In this document: one piece after another, positions 10,688 to 22,571 of the stretch | Numbering within the stretch: the stretch's first letter is position 1 | Layout: each line of letters starts with the position of its first letter | Source of the DNA: Pagrus major | Taxonomy: Eukaryota > Chordata > Actinopteri > Spariformes > Sparidae | DNA length: 64,000 nucleotides | Direction: 5' to 3' | Assembly (NCBI RefSeq): GCF_040436345.1 | Contig: NC_133232.1 | Coordinates: 25,822,315-25,886,314 of the forward strand | Notes under the pieces: model-generated | Database searches by the model: none | Seen by the model: the letters and a program-made list of their open reading frames with translations, nothing else | Told to the model about the DNA's origin: nothing | Position numbers and translations under genes: made by a program

Positions 10688-13069
10688 ATGGCTGCCATCA
10701 GGGGACCCCTATTACAAAGCTGTGCCGTTGCTCTACTGCTTCTTTCTTTGCATTTTGCATATGGGGACATTAGCTATTCTTTTCCGGAGGAGATGAAACG
10801 CGGATCCATGATCGGAAACATCGCCAAAGAACTTGGACTTGAAACAAGCAGACTCTCCGCTCGAAAGGCCCGCATTGATACCGATGGGAGTGACGAACGT
10901 TATTGTGACATAAACCTCCGTAACGGGGATCTGACTGTTTCCGAGAGGATTGACAGAGAGGGCCTTTGTGGAGACAAAGCATCCTGCGTTTTAAAACAGG
11001 AGCTCATGTTAGAGAGTCCATTAGAATTACATCGAATTAGTCTGCATGTCCAGGATATAAATGATAACTCTCCGCAATTTAATAAAGAATTGATCCATAT
11101 TGATATAAGTGAATCCGCCGTCAAAGGTGCTCGTTTTCCGATAGAAGAGGCACATGATGCAGATATAGGCAAATACTCGGTCCAGACGTACAATCTCCAA
11201 AGTAATGATAATTTTATTCTGGGCGTTGGAACAAATTCTGTGGAGCTAGTCCTTAACAAAGAGCTCGACCGTGAAAACTTAAAGGAAATCAATCTTCTAC
11301 TCACAGCTCTAGATGGTGGTTCTCCTCAAAGGTCAGGTACTGTAGTCATTCACATCACTGTACTGGATGCTAATGATAACGTCCCAGTTTTCAGCCATGC
11401 CGTTTATAAGGCTAGTCTCCCAGAAAACTCCCAGCTTGGTACTGTCGTGCTGACAGTGAGAGCAACTGATGCAGACGAAGGACTAAATGGAGAAGTTACA
11501 TATGAGTTTGGACACATTTCAGGAGATGTTAAGTCAATATTTACCATAGATCCGAAAACAGGTGACATAAAATTGACCAAAATGGTTGATTTTGAAACGG
11601 CGTCATCGTTTGAACTCCGTGTCACAGCCAAAGATGGTTTGGGATTAACCTCTTATGCCAAAGCCATCATAGATGTTACTGATATAAATGATAATGCTCC
11701 AGTGATAAACCTGAAATCACTGACTAACCCCATACCTGAGAACGTGTCACCTGGTACAGAGGTGGGCATCATTAACGTGCAGGACAGAGACTCAGAGAGT
11801 AACAGACAGGTCCGCTGCTCCATTCAGCAAGGAGCCCCTTTTAAGTTGGTTCCTTCTATTAAAAACTATTATTCTCTGGTGACCACAGGACAACTGGACC
11901 GTGAACTAGTGTCTGATTACAACATCACAATCACTGCCACTGACGAGGGCTCTCCACCTCTGTCCTCCTCTAAAACTGTTCAGTTATCTGTAGCAGACAT
12001 CAACGACAACCCACCTGTGTTTGAGGAACAGTCGTACAGCGCATATGTGAGTGAAAATAACAAACCTGGCTCCACTTTATGTTCCGTTACTGCTCGAGAC
12101 CCCGACTGGAGACAAAACGGTACAGTGATTTATTCTCTGTTACCCGGTGAGGTGAACGGTGCCCCGGTGTCCTCCTATCTGTCTGTTAACGGAGACACGG
12201 GGGTGATCCACGCTGTGAGGTCGTTTGATTATGAACAGTTCAGGAGTTTTAAAGTGCAGATGATGGCCAGAGACAACGGTTCTCCTCCTCTCAGCAGCAA
12301 CGTGACCGTCAGTGTGTTCGTATCGGATGTGAATGACAACTCTCCTCAGATACTGTACCCCGCCCCGGAGGGCAACTCCTTCATGACCGAGCTGGTCCCC
12401 AAAGCTGCACACGGAGGCTCTCTGGTGTCCAAAGTGATAGCGGTGGACGCGGACTCCGGACAGAACGCCTGGCTGTCATATCAAATAGTGAAATCCACCG
12501 ATCCGGGACTTTTCACTATCGGTGTCCACAGCGGAGAGATCAGGACACAGCGGGACATTTCTGAATCTGACAGCATGAAACAGAACCTTATTGTGGCAGT
12601 GAAAGATAACGGACAGCCCTCTCTCTCTGCCACCTGTTCCATGTATTTACTTATTTCTGATAACTTGGCTGAGGTGCCAGAACTGAAGGACATTTCTTAT
12701 GATGAGAAGAATTCCAAACTGACCTCTTATCTGATCATCGCGTTGGTGTCTGTGTCCACCTTTTTCCTGACCTTCATCATCATCATCCTCGGTGTGAGGT
12801 TTTGTCGCAGGAGAAAGCCCAGACTGTTGTTTGATGGAGCAGTCGCCATCCCCAGCGCTTATCTCCCTCCTAATTACGCAGATGTTGACGGCACAGGAAC
12901 TTTACGCAGCGCTTACAACTATGACGCATACCTGACGACAGGATCTAGAACCAGTGACTTTAAGTTTGTGACATCTTACAATGACAACACACTGCCTGCT
13001 GACCAGACTCTGAGGAAAAGTCCATCAGACTTTGCAGATGTCTTTGGAGATTGTGATGGTTCTCCTGAG
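10688..13069 (+). CDS. Protocadherin gamma-type variable exon V3 (group C)
   Basis: First of three tandem group C exons, 794 coded residues. Signal peptide [20 protein letters not shown] and LHFAYG (about 26 aa), then [13 protein letters not shown]. Approximate EC ends by calcium motif: EC1 127, EC2 230, EC3 335, EC4 440, EC5 550, EC6 655; helix about 677-704, then CRRRKPR and the tail. EC1 Cys pair is CGDKASC. It differs from V4 and V5 mainly by [34 protein letters not shown] and [20 protein letters not shown] in EC1-EC3, so its recognition surface may be slightly different. Private change QMMARD in EC5 (others QVMARD). Ends GAG|GTAGGA; an intron to constant exons outside the window is implied. 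Confidence 0.95.
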
Positions 13070-14825
13070 GTAGGAATGTTAAACATTTGATTGATCATAT
13101 GGATCTTTTTATCAGAAAAATTGCTACTCACTTTTTCACTTCTTCAAATGTGAAAAAGCATTTTACCACAATAGGTATAAGTTTGGTGCATGTTGGCCAT
13201 TTGTGCTTTGATGATATGATTTTAGCCTCCTCATTTGTTTCAGTAACAGTTATGCTGAATTCCTTTTCGTTCTTTGAACCACAAGCATCTTATATCAGTG
13301 ATCAGCCTGTTATGATGTGCAGTTTGCTTCGTTCTACAGTAGTTTTCCACAGTTGCCTGTGGGCCTATCTTTATTGCATTTCCTTAATTGAAAAGACTTC
13401 ATGACATTATTGTTGCTGTGGGTTTTGAATCTTGGCACATTTGTTCACTCTTCATTTAGTTTTTTCTCACAAAAGGCTTAGTTATTGCCACCATGTTAAA
13501 AGGGATTGCATTTTTAATGATCGAAAAAGTTTAAATTGTTGGTATTTTCCTCTAATTTAAGTGTACAGGTATAGTTTTAATGTGTCTTGGTCTCAGTGCT
13601 TGTTATTGTGTGTGTGATTTTTCAGATTGAGGCTTTCTTTCCTTTGTCATAGGAAATCCCTCATATCTTTTAAATCATATTAGTGCTTATACTTTTAGGT
13701 TTTGTTGTCTTTCATCTATGTCGCCCATCTTCTTCCTTTCCCTCCAGTGCAATGCTTCTCAGATTCGATGAGTCTTCACGTTTAACAAATTCGTCATAGT
13801 TTCTCTGTATATTTTTGATGTCATCTTCAAAGTTATCTCCCATACACTCTGCTACCTATTTCCTGTTTACATATATGCTAATTAACTTACTGGTGTTACA
13901 GTGATATAGAATTCGTCTCCAATATCAGCTGCATTTTGCAGTAAAGTTGACCAGTTCGCCCAACTTGTTGACTTTTGTAAATACAAATATAGTCTACATA
14001 ACCTTTTAATCGTGTTGAGGATAGTGATTCGAATTATCCAAATTTTGTTTTTTTGTGCCCTTAATAACTTATTAATTTTCCCTTGTTCTTTCACACTATT
14101 CAGTAATTAAATGTCAGTTCACAATAGTTTGTCTAGGCTTCAATCATTCCTGTCAATTTTTAAACATTGTAGCTGATAATTCCACTATATCAGTGTTTTA
14201 GATAATTTGTCACAGGCGGTCTTTTTGTACACCATTTACAAATTTTCATAATTTGTTGCCAAAGTAGTTGGCTGAATAGCTGTAATGGCATTTCAGGAAA
14301 CATTTAAGTGCACACATGTATTTACTCAACACTAAACTATATAGATTTTTTTTATTTTACATTAGGAATAAACTGTTCATGTTAATATGAGTCTATGTTT
14401 TCCCACCTAAAAAGCAGTGCTTAATATGAAGTACCCTGGGGAAATTATGCTGTGTTGGCCCCGTTTTGTCTGATCCTCCTGACATATCGCAAAATACTGT
14501 ATTTCAATTTATAATTTCCCTTGTAAATGACATACTTCTCATGCTATTTATATTGACTTTTTAGAGACTTGGCTGTTAGTGGAAGTCTGCAGTTTCTATA
14601 TTACACTCACGATGTCGCTATGCACCAGCTGTAAGAGATTGTGTGTCGACATCCACCCACTGTTGTCGACGCATAACGTGACTGAAGGTGCAGCCGTTGA
14701 TCGAGAGGCAGAGACCTGGTTTGGATTGTGCTAATTCTGGTTTAAATTCTTTGGTTTAAGTCGTATTTTTTGCGCTGTGCTCCTGTACACCGACAAGGGA
14801 ACATTTACTGTTTCAGATCGGCGTA
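13070..14825. other. Interval V3-V4 (duplicated unit)
   Basis: This 1756-bp stretch is nearly identical to 17211-18966 and slightly less so to 8934-10687, so it was copied together with the group C exons. It contains the V4 CSE and 5' UTR; no gene or RE1-like site is seen. Confidence 0.8.
14604..14628 (+). promoter_or_regulatory. CSE of V4
   Basis: Same sequence as the V3 element with an intact CGCT core; 222 bp before the V4 ATG. Confidence 0.85.
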
Positions 14826-17210
14826 ATGGCTGCCATCAGGGGACCCCTATTACAAAGCTGTGCCGTTGCTCTACTGCTCCTTTCTTTGCATTTTGCATAT
14901 GGGGACATTAGCTATTCTTTTCCGGAGGAGATGAAACGCGGATCCGTGATCGGAAATATCGCCAAAGACCTTGGACTTGAAACAAGCAGACTCTCCGCTC
15001 GAAAGGCCCGCATTGATACCGATGGGAGTGACGAACGTTATTGTGACATAAACCTCCGTAACGGGGATCTGACTGTTTCCGAGAGGATTGACAGAGAGGG
15101 CCTTTGTGGAGACAAAGCATCCTGCGTTTTAAAACAGGAGCTCATGTTAGAGAGTCCTTTAGAGTTACATCGGATCAGTCTGCATGTCCAGGATATAAAT
15201 GATAACTCTCCGCAATTTAATAATGAATTGATCCATATAGATATTCGTGAATCTGCCGATAAAGGTGCTCGTTTTCCGATAGAAGAGGCACATGATGCAG
15301 ATATAGGCAAATACTCGGTCCAGACGTACAATCTCCAAAGTAATGATAATTTTATTCTGGGCGTTGGAACAAATTCTGTGGAGCTAGTCCTTAACAAAGA
15401 GCTCGACCGTGAAAACTTAAAGGAAATCAACCTGCTACTCACAGCTCTAGATGGTGGTTCTCCTCAAAGGTCAGGTACTGTAGTCATTCACATCACTGTA
15501 CTGGATGCTAATGATAACGTCCCAGTGTTCAGCCAGGCCGTTTATAAGGCTAGTCTCCCAGAAAACTCCCAGCTTGGTACTGTCGTGCTGACAGTGAGAG
15601 CAACTGATGCAGACGAAGGAGTGAATGGTGATGTTACTTATCATTTTGGACACATTTCAGAAGATGTTAAGTCAATGTTTACCATAGATCCGAAAACAGG
15701 TGACATAAAATTGACCAAAATGGTTGATTTTGAAACGGCGTCATCGTTTGAACTCCGTGTCACAGCCAAAGATGGTTTGGGATTAACCTCTTATGCCAAA
15801 GCCATCATAGATGTTACTGATATAAATGATAATGCTCCAGTGATAAACCTGAAATCACTGACTAACCCCATACCTGAGAACGTGTCACCTGGTACAGAGG
15901 TGGGCATCATTAACGTGCAGGACAGAGACTCAGAGAGTAACGGACAGGTCCGCTGCTCCATTCAGCAAGGAGCCCCTTTTAAGTTGGTTCCTTCTATTAA
16001 AAACTATTATTCTCTGGTGACCACAGGACAACTGGACCGTGAACTAGTGTCTGATTACAACATTACAATCACTGCCACTGACGAGGGCTCTCCACCTCTG
16101 TCCTCCTCTAAAACTGTTCAGTTATCTGTAGCAGACATCAACGACAACCCACCTGTGTTTGAGGAACAGTCGTACAGCGCATATGTGAGTGAAAATAACA
16201 AACCCGGCTCCACTTTATGTTCCGTTACTGCTCGAGACCCCGACTGGAGACAAAACGGTACAGTGATTTATTCTCTGTTACCCGGTGAGGTGAACGGTGC
16301 CCCGGTGTCCTCCTATGTGTCTGTTAACGGAGACACGGGGGTGATCCACGCTGTGAGGTCGTTTGATTATGAACAGTTCAGGAGTTTTAAAGTGCAGGTG
16401 ATGGCCAGAGACAACGGTTCTCCTCCTCTCAGCAGCAACGTGACCGTCAGTGTGTTCATATCGGATGTGAATGACAACTCTCCTCAGATACTGTACCCCG
16501 CCCCGGAGGGCAACTCCTTCATGACCGAGCTGGTCCCCAAAGCTGCACACGGAGGCTCTCTGGTGTCCAAAGTGATAGCGGTGGACGCGGACTCCGGACA
16601 GAACGCCTGGCTGTCATATCAAATAGTGAAATCCACCGATCCGGGACTTTTCAGTATCGGTGTCCACAGCGGAGAGATCAGGACACAGCGGGACATTTCT
16701 GAATCTGACAGCATGAAACAGAACCTTATTGTGGCAGTGAAAGATAACGGGCAGCCCTCTCTCTCTGCCACCTGTTCCATGTATTTACTTATTTCTGATA
16801 ACTTGGCTGAGGTGCCAGAACTGAAGGACATTTCTTATGATGAGAAGAATTCCAAACTGACCTCTTATCTGATCATCGCGTTGGTGTCTGTGTCCACCTT
16901 TTTCCTGACCTTCATCATCATCATCATCCTCGGTGTGAGGTTTTGTCGCAGGAGAAAGCCCAGACTGTTGTTTGATGGAGCAGTCGCCATCCCCAGCGCT
17001 TATCTCCCTCCTAATTACGCAGATGTTGACGGCACAGGAACTTTACGCAGCGCTTACAACTATGACGCATACCTGACGACAGGATCTAGAACCAGTGACT
17101 TTAAGTTTGTGACATCTTACAATGACAACACACTTCCTGCTGACCAGACTCTGAGGAAAAGTCCATCAGACTTTGCAGATGTCTTTGGAGATTGTGATGC
17201 TTCTCCTGAG
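14826..17210 (+). CDS. Protocadherin gamma-type variable exon V4 (group C)
   Basis: 795 coded residues, one more than V3 and V5. The extra residue is an isoleucine in the membrane helix: the ATC run after TTC at about 16910-16929 has one more triplet than in the other exons (FIIIIILGV against FIIIILGV), an in-frame slip that a helix should tolerate. EC1-EC4 match V5 in every residue I compared, so both should have the same homophilic specificity. EC5 has YVSV (shared only with V13 and, next to a Cys, V12) where most have YLSV; EC5 ends VFISDVND; the tail ends CDASPE. These markers differ from V3 and V5 and point to conversion from other exons. Confidence 0.95.
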
Positions 17211-18966
17211 GTAGGAATGTTAAACATTTGATTGATCATATGGATCTTTTTATCAGAAAAATTGCTACTCACTTTTTCACTTCTTCAAATGTGAAAAAGC
17301 ATTTTACCACAATAGGTATAAGTTTGGTGCATGTTGGCCATTTGTGCTTTGATGATATGATTTTAGCCTCCTCATTTGTTTCAGTAACAGTTATGCTGAA
17401 TTCCTTTTCGTTCTTTGAACCACAAGCATCTTAGATCAGTGATCAATCTGTTATGATGTGCAGTTTGCTTCGTTCTACAGTAGTTTTCCACAGTTGCCTG
17501 TGGGCCTGTCTTTATTGCATTTCCTTAATTGAAAAGACTTCATGACATTATTGTTGCTGTGGGTTTTGAATCTTGGCACATTTGTTCACTCTTCATTTAG
17601 TTTTTTCTCACAAAAGGCTTAGTTATTGCCACCATGTTAAAAGGGATTGCATTTTTAATGATCGAAAAAGTTTAAATTGTTGGTATTTTCCTCTAATTTA
17701 AGTGTACAGGTATAGTTTTAATGTGTCTTGGTCTCAGTGCTTGTTATTGTGTGTGTGATTTTTCAGATTGAGGCTTTCTTTCCTTTGTCATAGGAAATCC
17801 CTCATATCTTTTAAATCATATTAGTGCTTATACTTTTAGGTTTTGTTGTCTTTCATCTATGTCGCCCATCTTCTTCCTTTCCCTCCAGTGCAATGCTTCT
17901 CAGATTCGATGAGTCTTCACGTTTAACAAATTCGTCATAGTTTCTCTGTATATTTTTGATGTCATCTTCAAAGTTATCTCCCATACACTCTGCTACCTAT
18001 TTCCTGTTTACATATATGCTAATTAACTTACTGGTGTTACAGTGATATAGAATTCGTCTCCAATATCAGCTGCATTTTGCAGTAAAGTTGACCTGTTCGC
18101 CCAACTTGTTGACTTTTGTAAATACAAATATAGTCTACATAACCTTTTAATCGTGTTGAGGATAGTGATTCGAATTATCCAAATTTTGTTTTTTTGTGCC
18201 CTTAATAACTTATTAATTTTCCCTTGTTCTTTCACACTATTCAGTAATTAAATGTCAGTTCACAATAGTTTGTCTGAGGCTTCAATCATTCCTGTCAATT
18301 TTTAAACATTGTAGCTGATAATTCCACTATATCAGTGTTTTAGATAATTTGTCACAGGCGGTCTTTTTGTACACCATTTACAAATTTTCATAATTTGTTG
18401 CCAAAGTAGTTGGCTGAATAGCTGTAATGGCATTTCAGGAAACATTTAAGTGCACACATGTATTTACTCAACACTAAACTATATAGATTTTTTTATTTTA
18501 CATTAGGAATAAACTGTTCATGTTAATATGAGTCTATGTTTTCCCACCTAAAAAGCAGTGCTTAATATGAAGTACCCTGGGGAAATTATGCTGTGTTGGC
18601 CCCGTTTTGTCTGATCCTCCTGACATATCGCAAAATACTGTATTTCAATTTATAATTTCCCTTGTAAATGACATACTTCTCATGCTATTTATATTGACTT
18701 TTTAGAGACTTGGCTGTTCGTGGAAGTCTGCAGTTTCTATATTACACTCACGATGTCGCTATGCACCAGCTGTAAGAGATTGTGTGTCGACATCCACCCA
18801 CTGTTGTCGACGCGCAACGTGACTGAATATGCAGCAGTTGATCGAGAGGCAGAGACCTGGTTTGGATTGTGCTAATTCTGGTTTAAATTCTTTGGTTTAA
18901 GTCGTATTTTTTGCGCTGTGCTCCTGTACACCGACAAGGGAACATTTACTGTTTCAGATCGGCGTA
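17211..18966. other. Interval V4-V5 (duplicated unit)
   Basis: Near-identical copy of 13070-14825, with the V5 CSE and 5' UTR at its right end. No gene is seen. Confidence 0.8.
18745..18769 (+). promoter_or_regulatory. CSE of V5
   Basis: Identical to the V3 and V4 elements, CGCT core intact; 222 bp before the V5 ATG. Confidence 0.85.
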
Positions 18967-21348
18967 ATGGCTGCCATCAGGGGACCCCTATTACAAAGCT
19001 GTGCCGTTGCTCTACTGCTCCTTTCTTTGCATTTTGCATATGGGGACATTAGTTATTCTTTTCCGGAGGAGATGAAACGCGGATCCGTGATCGGAAATAT
19101 CGCCAAAGACCTTGGACTTGAAACAAGCAGACTCTCCGCTCGAAAGGCCCGTATTGATACCGATGGGAGTGACGAACGTTATTGTGACATAAACCTCCGT
19201 AACGGGGATCTGACTGTTTCCGAGAGGATTGACAGAGAGGGCCTCTGTGGAGACAAAGCATCCTGCGTTTTAAAACAGGAGCTCATGTTAGAGAGTCCTT
19301 TAGAGTTACATCGGATCAGTCTGCATGTCCAGGATATAAATGATAACTCTCCGCAATTTAATAATGAATTGATCCATATAGATATTCGTGAATCTGCCGA
19401 TAAAGGTGCTCGTTTTCCGATAGAAGAGGCACATGATGCAGATATAGGCAAATACTCGGTCCAGACGTACAATCTCCAAAGTAATGATAATTTTATTCTG
19501 GGCGTTGGAACAAATTCTGTGGAGCTAGTCCTTAACAAAGAGCTCGACCGTGAAAACTTAAAGGAAATCAACCTGCTACTCACAGCTCTAGATGGTGGTT
19601 CTCCTCAAAGGTCAGGTACTGTAGTCATTCACATCACTGTACTGGATGCTAATGATAACGTCCCAGTGTTCAGCCAGGCCGTTTATAAGGCTAGTCTCCC
19701 AGAGAACTCCCAGCTTGGTACTGTCGTGCTGACAGTGAGAGCAACTGATGCAGACGAAGGAGTGAATGGTGATGTTACTTATCATTTTGGACACATTTCA
19801 GAAGATGTTAAGTCAATGTTTACCATAGATCCGAAAACAGGTGACATAAAATTGACCAAAATGGTTGATTTTGAAACGGCGTCATCGTTTGAACTCCGTG
19901 TCACAGCCAAAGATGGTTTGGGATTAACCTCTTATGCCAAAGCCATCATAGATGTTACTGATATAAATGATAATGCTCCAGTGATAAACCTGAAATCACT
20001 GACTAACCCCATACCTGAGAACGTGTCACCTGGTACAGAAGTGGGCATCATAAACGTGCAGGACAGAGACTCAGAGAGTAACGGACAGGTCCGCTGCTCC
20101 ATTCAGCAAGGAGCCCCTTTTAAGTTGGTTCCTTCTATTAAAAACTATTATTCTCTGGTGACCACAGGACAACTGGACCGTGAACTAGTGTCTGATTACA
20201 ACATTACAATCACTGCCACTGACGAGGGCTCTCCACCTCTGTCCTCCTCTAAAACTGTTCAGTTATCTGTAGCAGACATCAACGACAACCCACCTGTGTT
20301 TGAGGATCAGTCGTACAGCGCATATGTGAGTGAAAATAACAAACCTGGCTCCACTTTATGTTCCGTTACTGCTCGAGACCCTGACTGGAGACAAAACGGT
20401 ACAGTGATTTACTCTCTGTTACCCGGTGAGGTGAACGGTGCCCCGGTGTCCTCCTATCTGTCTGTTAACGGAGACACGGGGGTGATCCACGCTGTGAGGT
20501 CGTTTGATTATGAACAGTTCAGGAGTTTTAAAGTGCAGGTGATGGCCAGAGACAACGGTTCTCCTCCTCTCAGCAGCAACGTGACCGTCAGTGTGTTCGT
20601 ATCGGATGTGAATGACAACTCTCCTCAGATACTGTACCCCGCCCCAGAGGGCAACTCCTTCATGACGGAGCTGGTCCCCAAAGCTGCACACGGAGGCTCT
20701 CTGGTGTCCAAAGTGATAGCGGTGGACGCGGACTCCGGACAGAACGCCTGGCTGTCCTATCATATAGTGAAATCCACTGATCCGGGACTTTTCAGTATCG
20801 GTGTCCACAGCGGAGAGATCCGGACACAGCGGGACATTTCTGAATCTGACAGCATGAAACAGAACCTTATTGTGGCAGTGAAAGATAACGGACAGCCCTC
20901 TCTCTCTGCCACCTGTTCCATGTATTTACTTATTTCTGATAACTTGGCTGAGGTGCCAGAACTGAAGGACATTTCTTATGATGAGAAGAATTCCAAACTG
21001 ACCTCTTATCTGATCATCGCGCTGGTGTCTGTGTCCACCTTTTTTCTGACCTTCATCATCATCATCCTCGGTGTGAGGTTTTGTCGCAGGAGAAAGCCCA
21101 GACTGTTGTTTGATGGAGCAGTCGCCATCCCCAGCGCTTATCTCCCTCCTAATTACACAGATGTTGACGGCACAGGAACTTTACGCAGCGCTTACAACTA
21201 TGACGCATACCTGACAACAGGATCTAGAACCAGTGACTTTAAGTTTGTGACATCTTACAATGACAACACACTGCCTGCTGACCAGACTCTGAGGAAAAGT
21301 CCATCAGACTTTGCCGATGTGTTTGGAGACTGTGATGGTTCTCCTGAG
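18967..21348 (+). CDS. Protocadherin gamma-type variable exon V5 (group C head, D/E-like tail)
   Basis: 794 coded residues. The 5' flank, promoter and EC1-EC4 are those of group C and match V4 in protein sequence. From the start of EC5 the markers change: FEDQSY (as in V6, V7, V8 and V11; V3 and V4 have FEEQSY) and a TCATGACGGAGCTG spelling shared with V6 and V9. Beyond the donor the flank (GTAGGAACACAATTCATTTC, then CATCCTGAAGAAGCCA) resembles V7, V11 and V12, not V3 and V4. The simplest reading is a crossover or long conversion tract inside the exon. Private change: NYTDVDG in the tail (others NYADVDG). Confidence 0.93.
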
Positions 21349-21543
21349 GTAGGAACACAATTCATTTCCCTGAGCTCATGTTTTACATCCTGAAGAAGCC
21401 ACGGCTTTGTTTCACGTTGACAATTTTAGTTGTATTCTCTTCTTTGGTGATGGTAAAGTTTTGTTGTCATTTACGGAGCTGTTGGTCTTTTTTCGTAGTT
21501 TTCACACACACCCTACAACATGTAGCTGCAGCTTTTTCTTTGT

Positions 21544-21564
21544 GTCTCTGTCCTTGGTGCTGAA
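21544..21564 (-). promoter_or_regulatory. RE1/NRSE-like site, interval V5-V6
   Basis: Plus strand ends CTGTCCTTGGTGCTGAA; 18 of 21 positions agree with the recalled REST consensus. Confidence 0.65.
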
Positions 21565-22361
21565 CCTCACTGTTGTTTTTGTGATGTCTTGTCATGAGCA
21601 AACGTCTCCGACCTTTACTGTCTCTCCTTGAAGCGTTTTAGAAGTTAAAAAAAAAAAAAAAAAAATCACATTAGTGAAACAAATGAATATAATCCCGGTT
21701 AATGAGAAGCATGTGTTTGGAATGCATCTAATTAACGAATTAATTAGATTTACTGTTGTTAACATTAGTTTAAATCCAGGAACTATCATTACCACCTTTT
21801 TGTTTTAAACCCGAAATTATTGTTCAAGTGAAATACATAATTTAGTCTTTCAGTGCAACATAAAAGATGCGCTGTCGCTCTGCTGTTGTTGTTTTTGAAT
21901 TAATCATGTCTTTATTAGGGTTTTGATGTGCGATTGTGTTTGGGGGCAGCTGGAGGGCAATTTTTGCATTTTTCACATTTATAATATTTAATTACAATCT
22001 GTTTAGTTGTAGAGAGAGAGAGATGAGTTTCTTAGTGAACGTATTGTATTCACCGAGTAACGCTTATAGAAACGGTATGCGATGAAAAAACAAACATTGG
22101 TTAACATTTGGAGAATGTTGTCTTTCTACTGTCACTATGAAATTCCTTATAGATAACATCAAGAGGATTAATCTCCCTGCCTATAAAACCCTGGAGCAAA
22201 ACAAACAGGCATCCCACTTTAGATGTAAAATTTGATTGTGCCTCATTACACGTTCTAATACCGTTTTGTAATGCGTTTTCATTTTAACACCGAGGCCAAA
22301 GACGTGTTGATGTGGCAAGAAAAGTTGCATCACTTTTTGAAAACTGCTATATTTCACTTGT

Positions 22362-22386
22362 ACTCAGGGTGTCACTATAGACCAGC
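22362..22386 (+). promoter_or_regulatory. CSE of V6
   Basis: TACTCAGGGTGTCACTATAG then ACCAG, 210 bp before the ATG. Core is CACT. The block through about 22510 is nearly identical to that of V8. Confidence 0.8.
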
Positions 22387-22571
22387 TAAGGACTCAAATG
22401 TTCATTTTGCTTTGCACACCACCCAGTATTTGTATCGACCATCCCTGTGCTCCTTACAGCCTTCAACAAAGACGATGAATGCTCGGATGATACATATGTT
22501 GATCCAATAACGTATTTAATGCTTGAAACGACCGTACTTTAAGTGGTGTGATAGCCTACTGACTGAGGACG

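Larger units (their letters stand above)
10688..21348 (+). repeat. Group C tandem array, three units of about 4.14 kb
   Basis: ATG-to-ATG spacing is 4138 bp (V3 to V4) and 4141 bp (V4 to V5). Exons and intervals are both copied. V4 and V5 have the same predicted protein from the signal peptide to the end of EC4, so the last duplication is recent or recently homogenised. The array ends inside V5, whose 3' flank is of another type. Confidence 0.85.
21349..22571. other. Interval V5-V6
   Basis: This 1.2-kb non-coding stretch is of D upstream type. It has an RE1-like site (21544-21564), a poly(A) run (about 21646-21665), the conserved GTTTGGGGGCAGCTGGAGGG block (about 21938-21957), and the V6 CSE with its 5' UTR. 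Confidence 0.75.
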
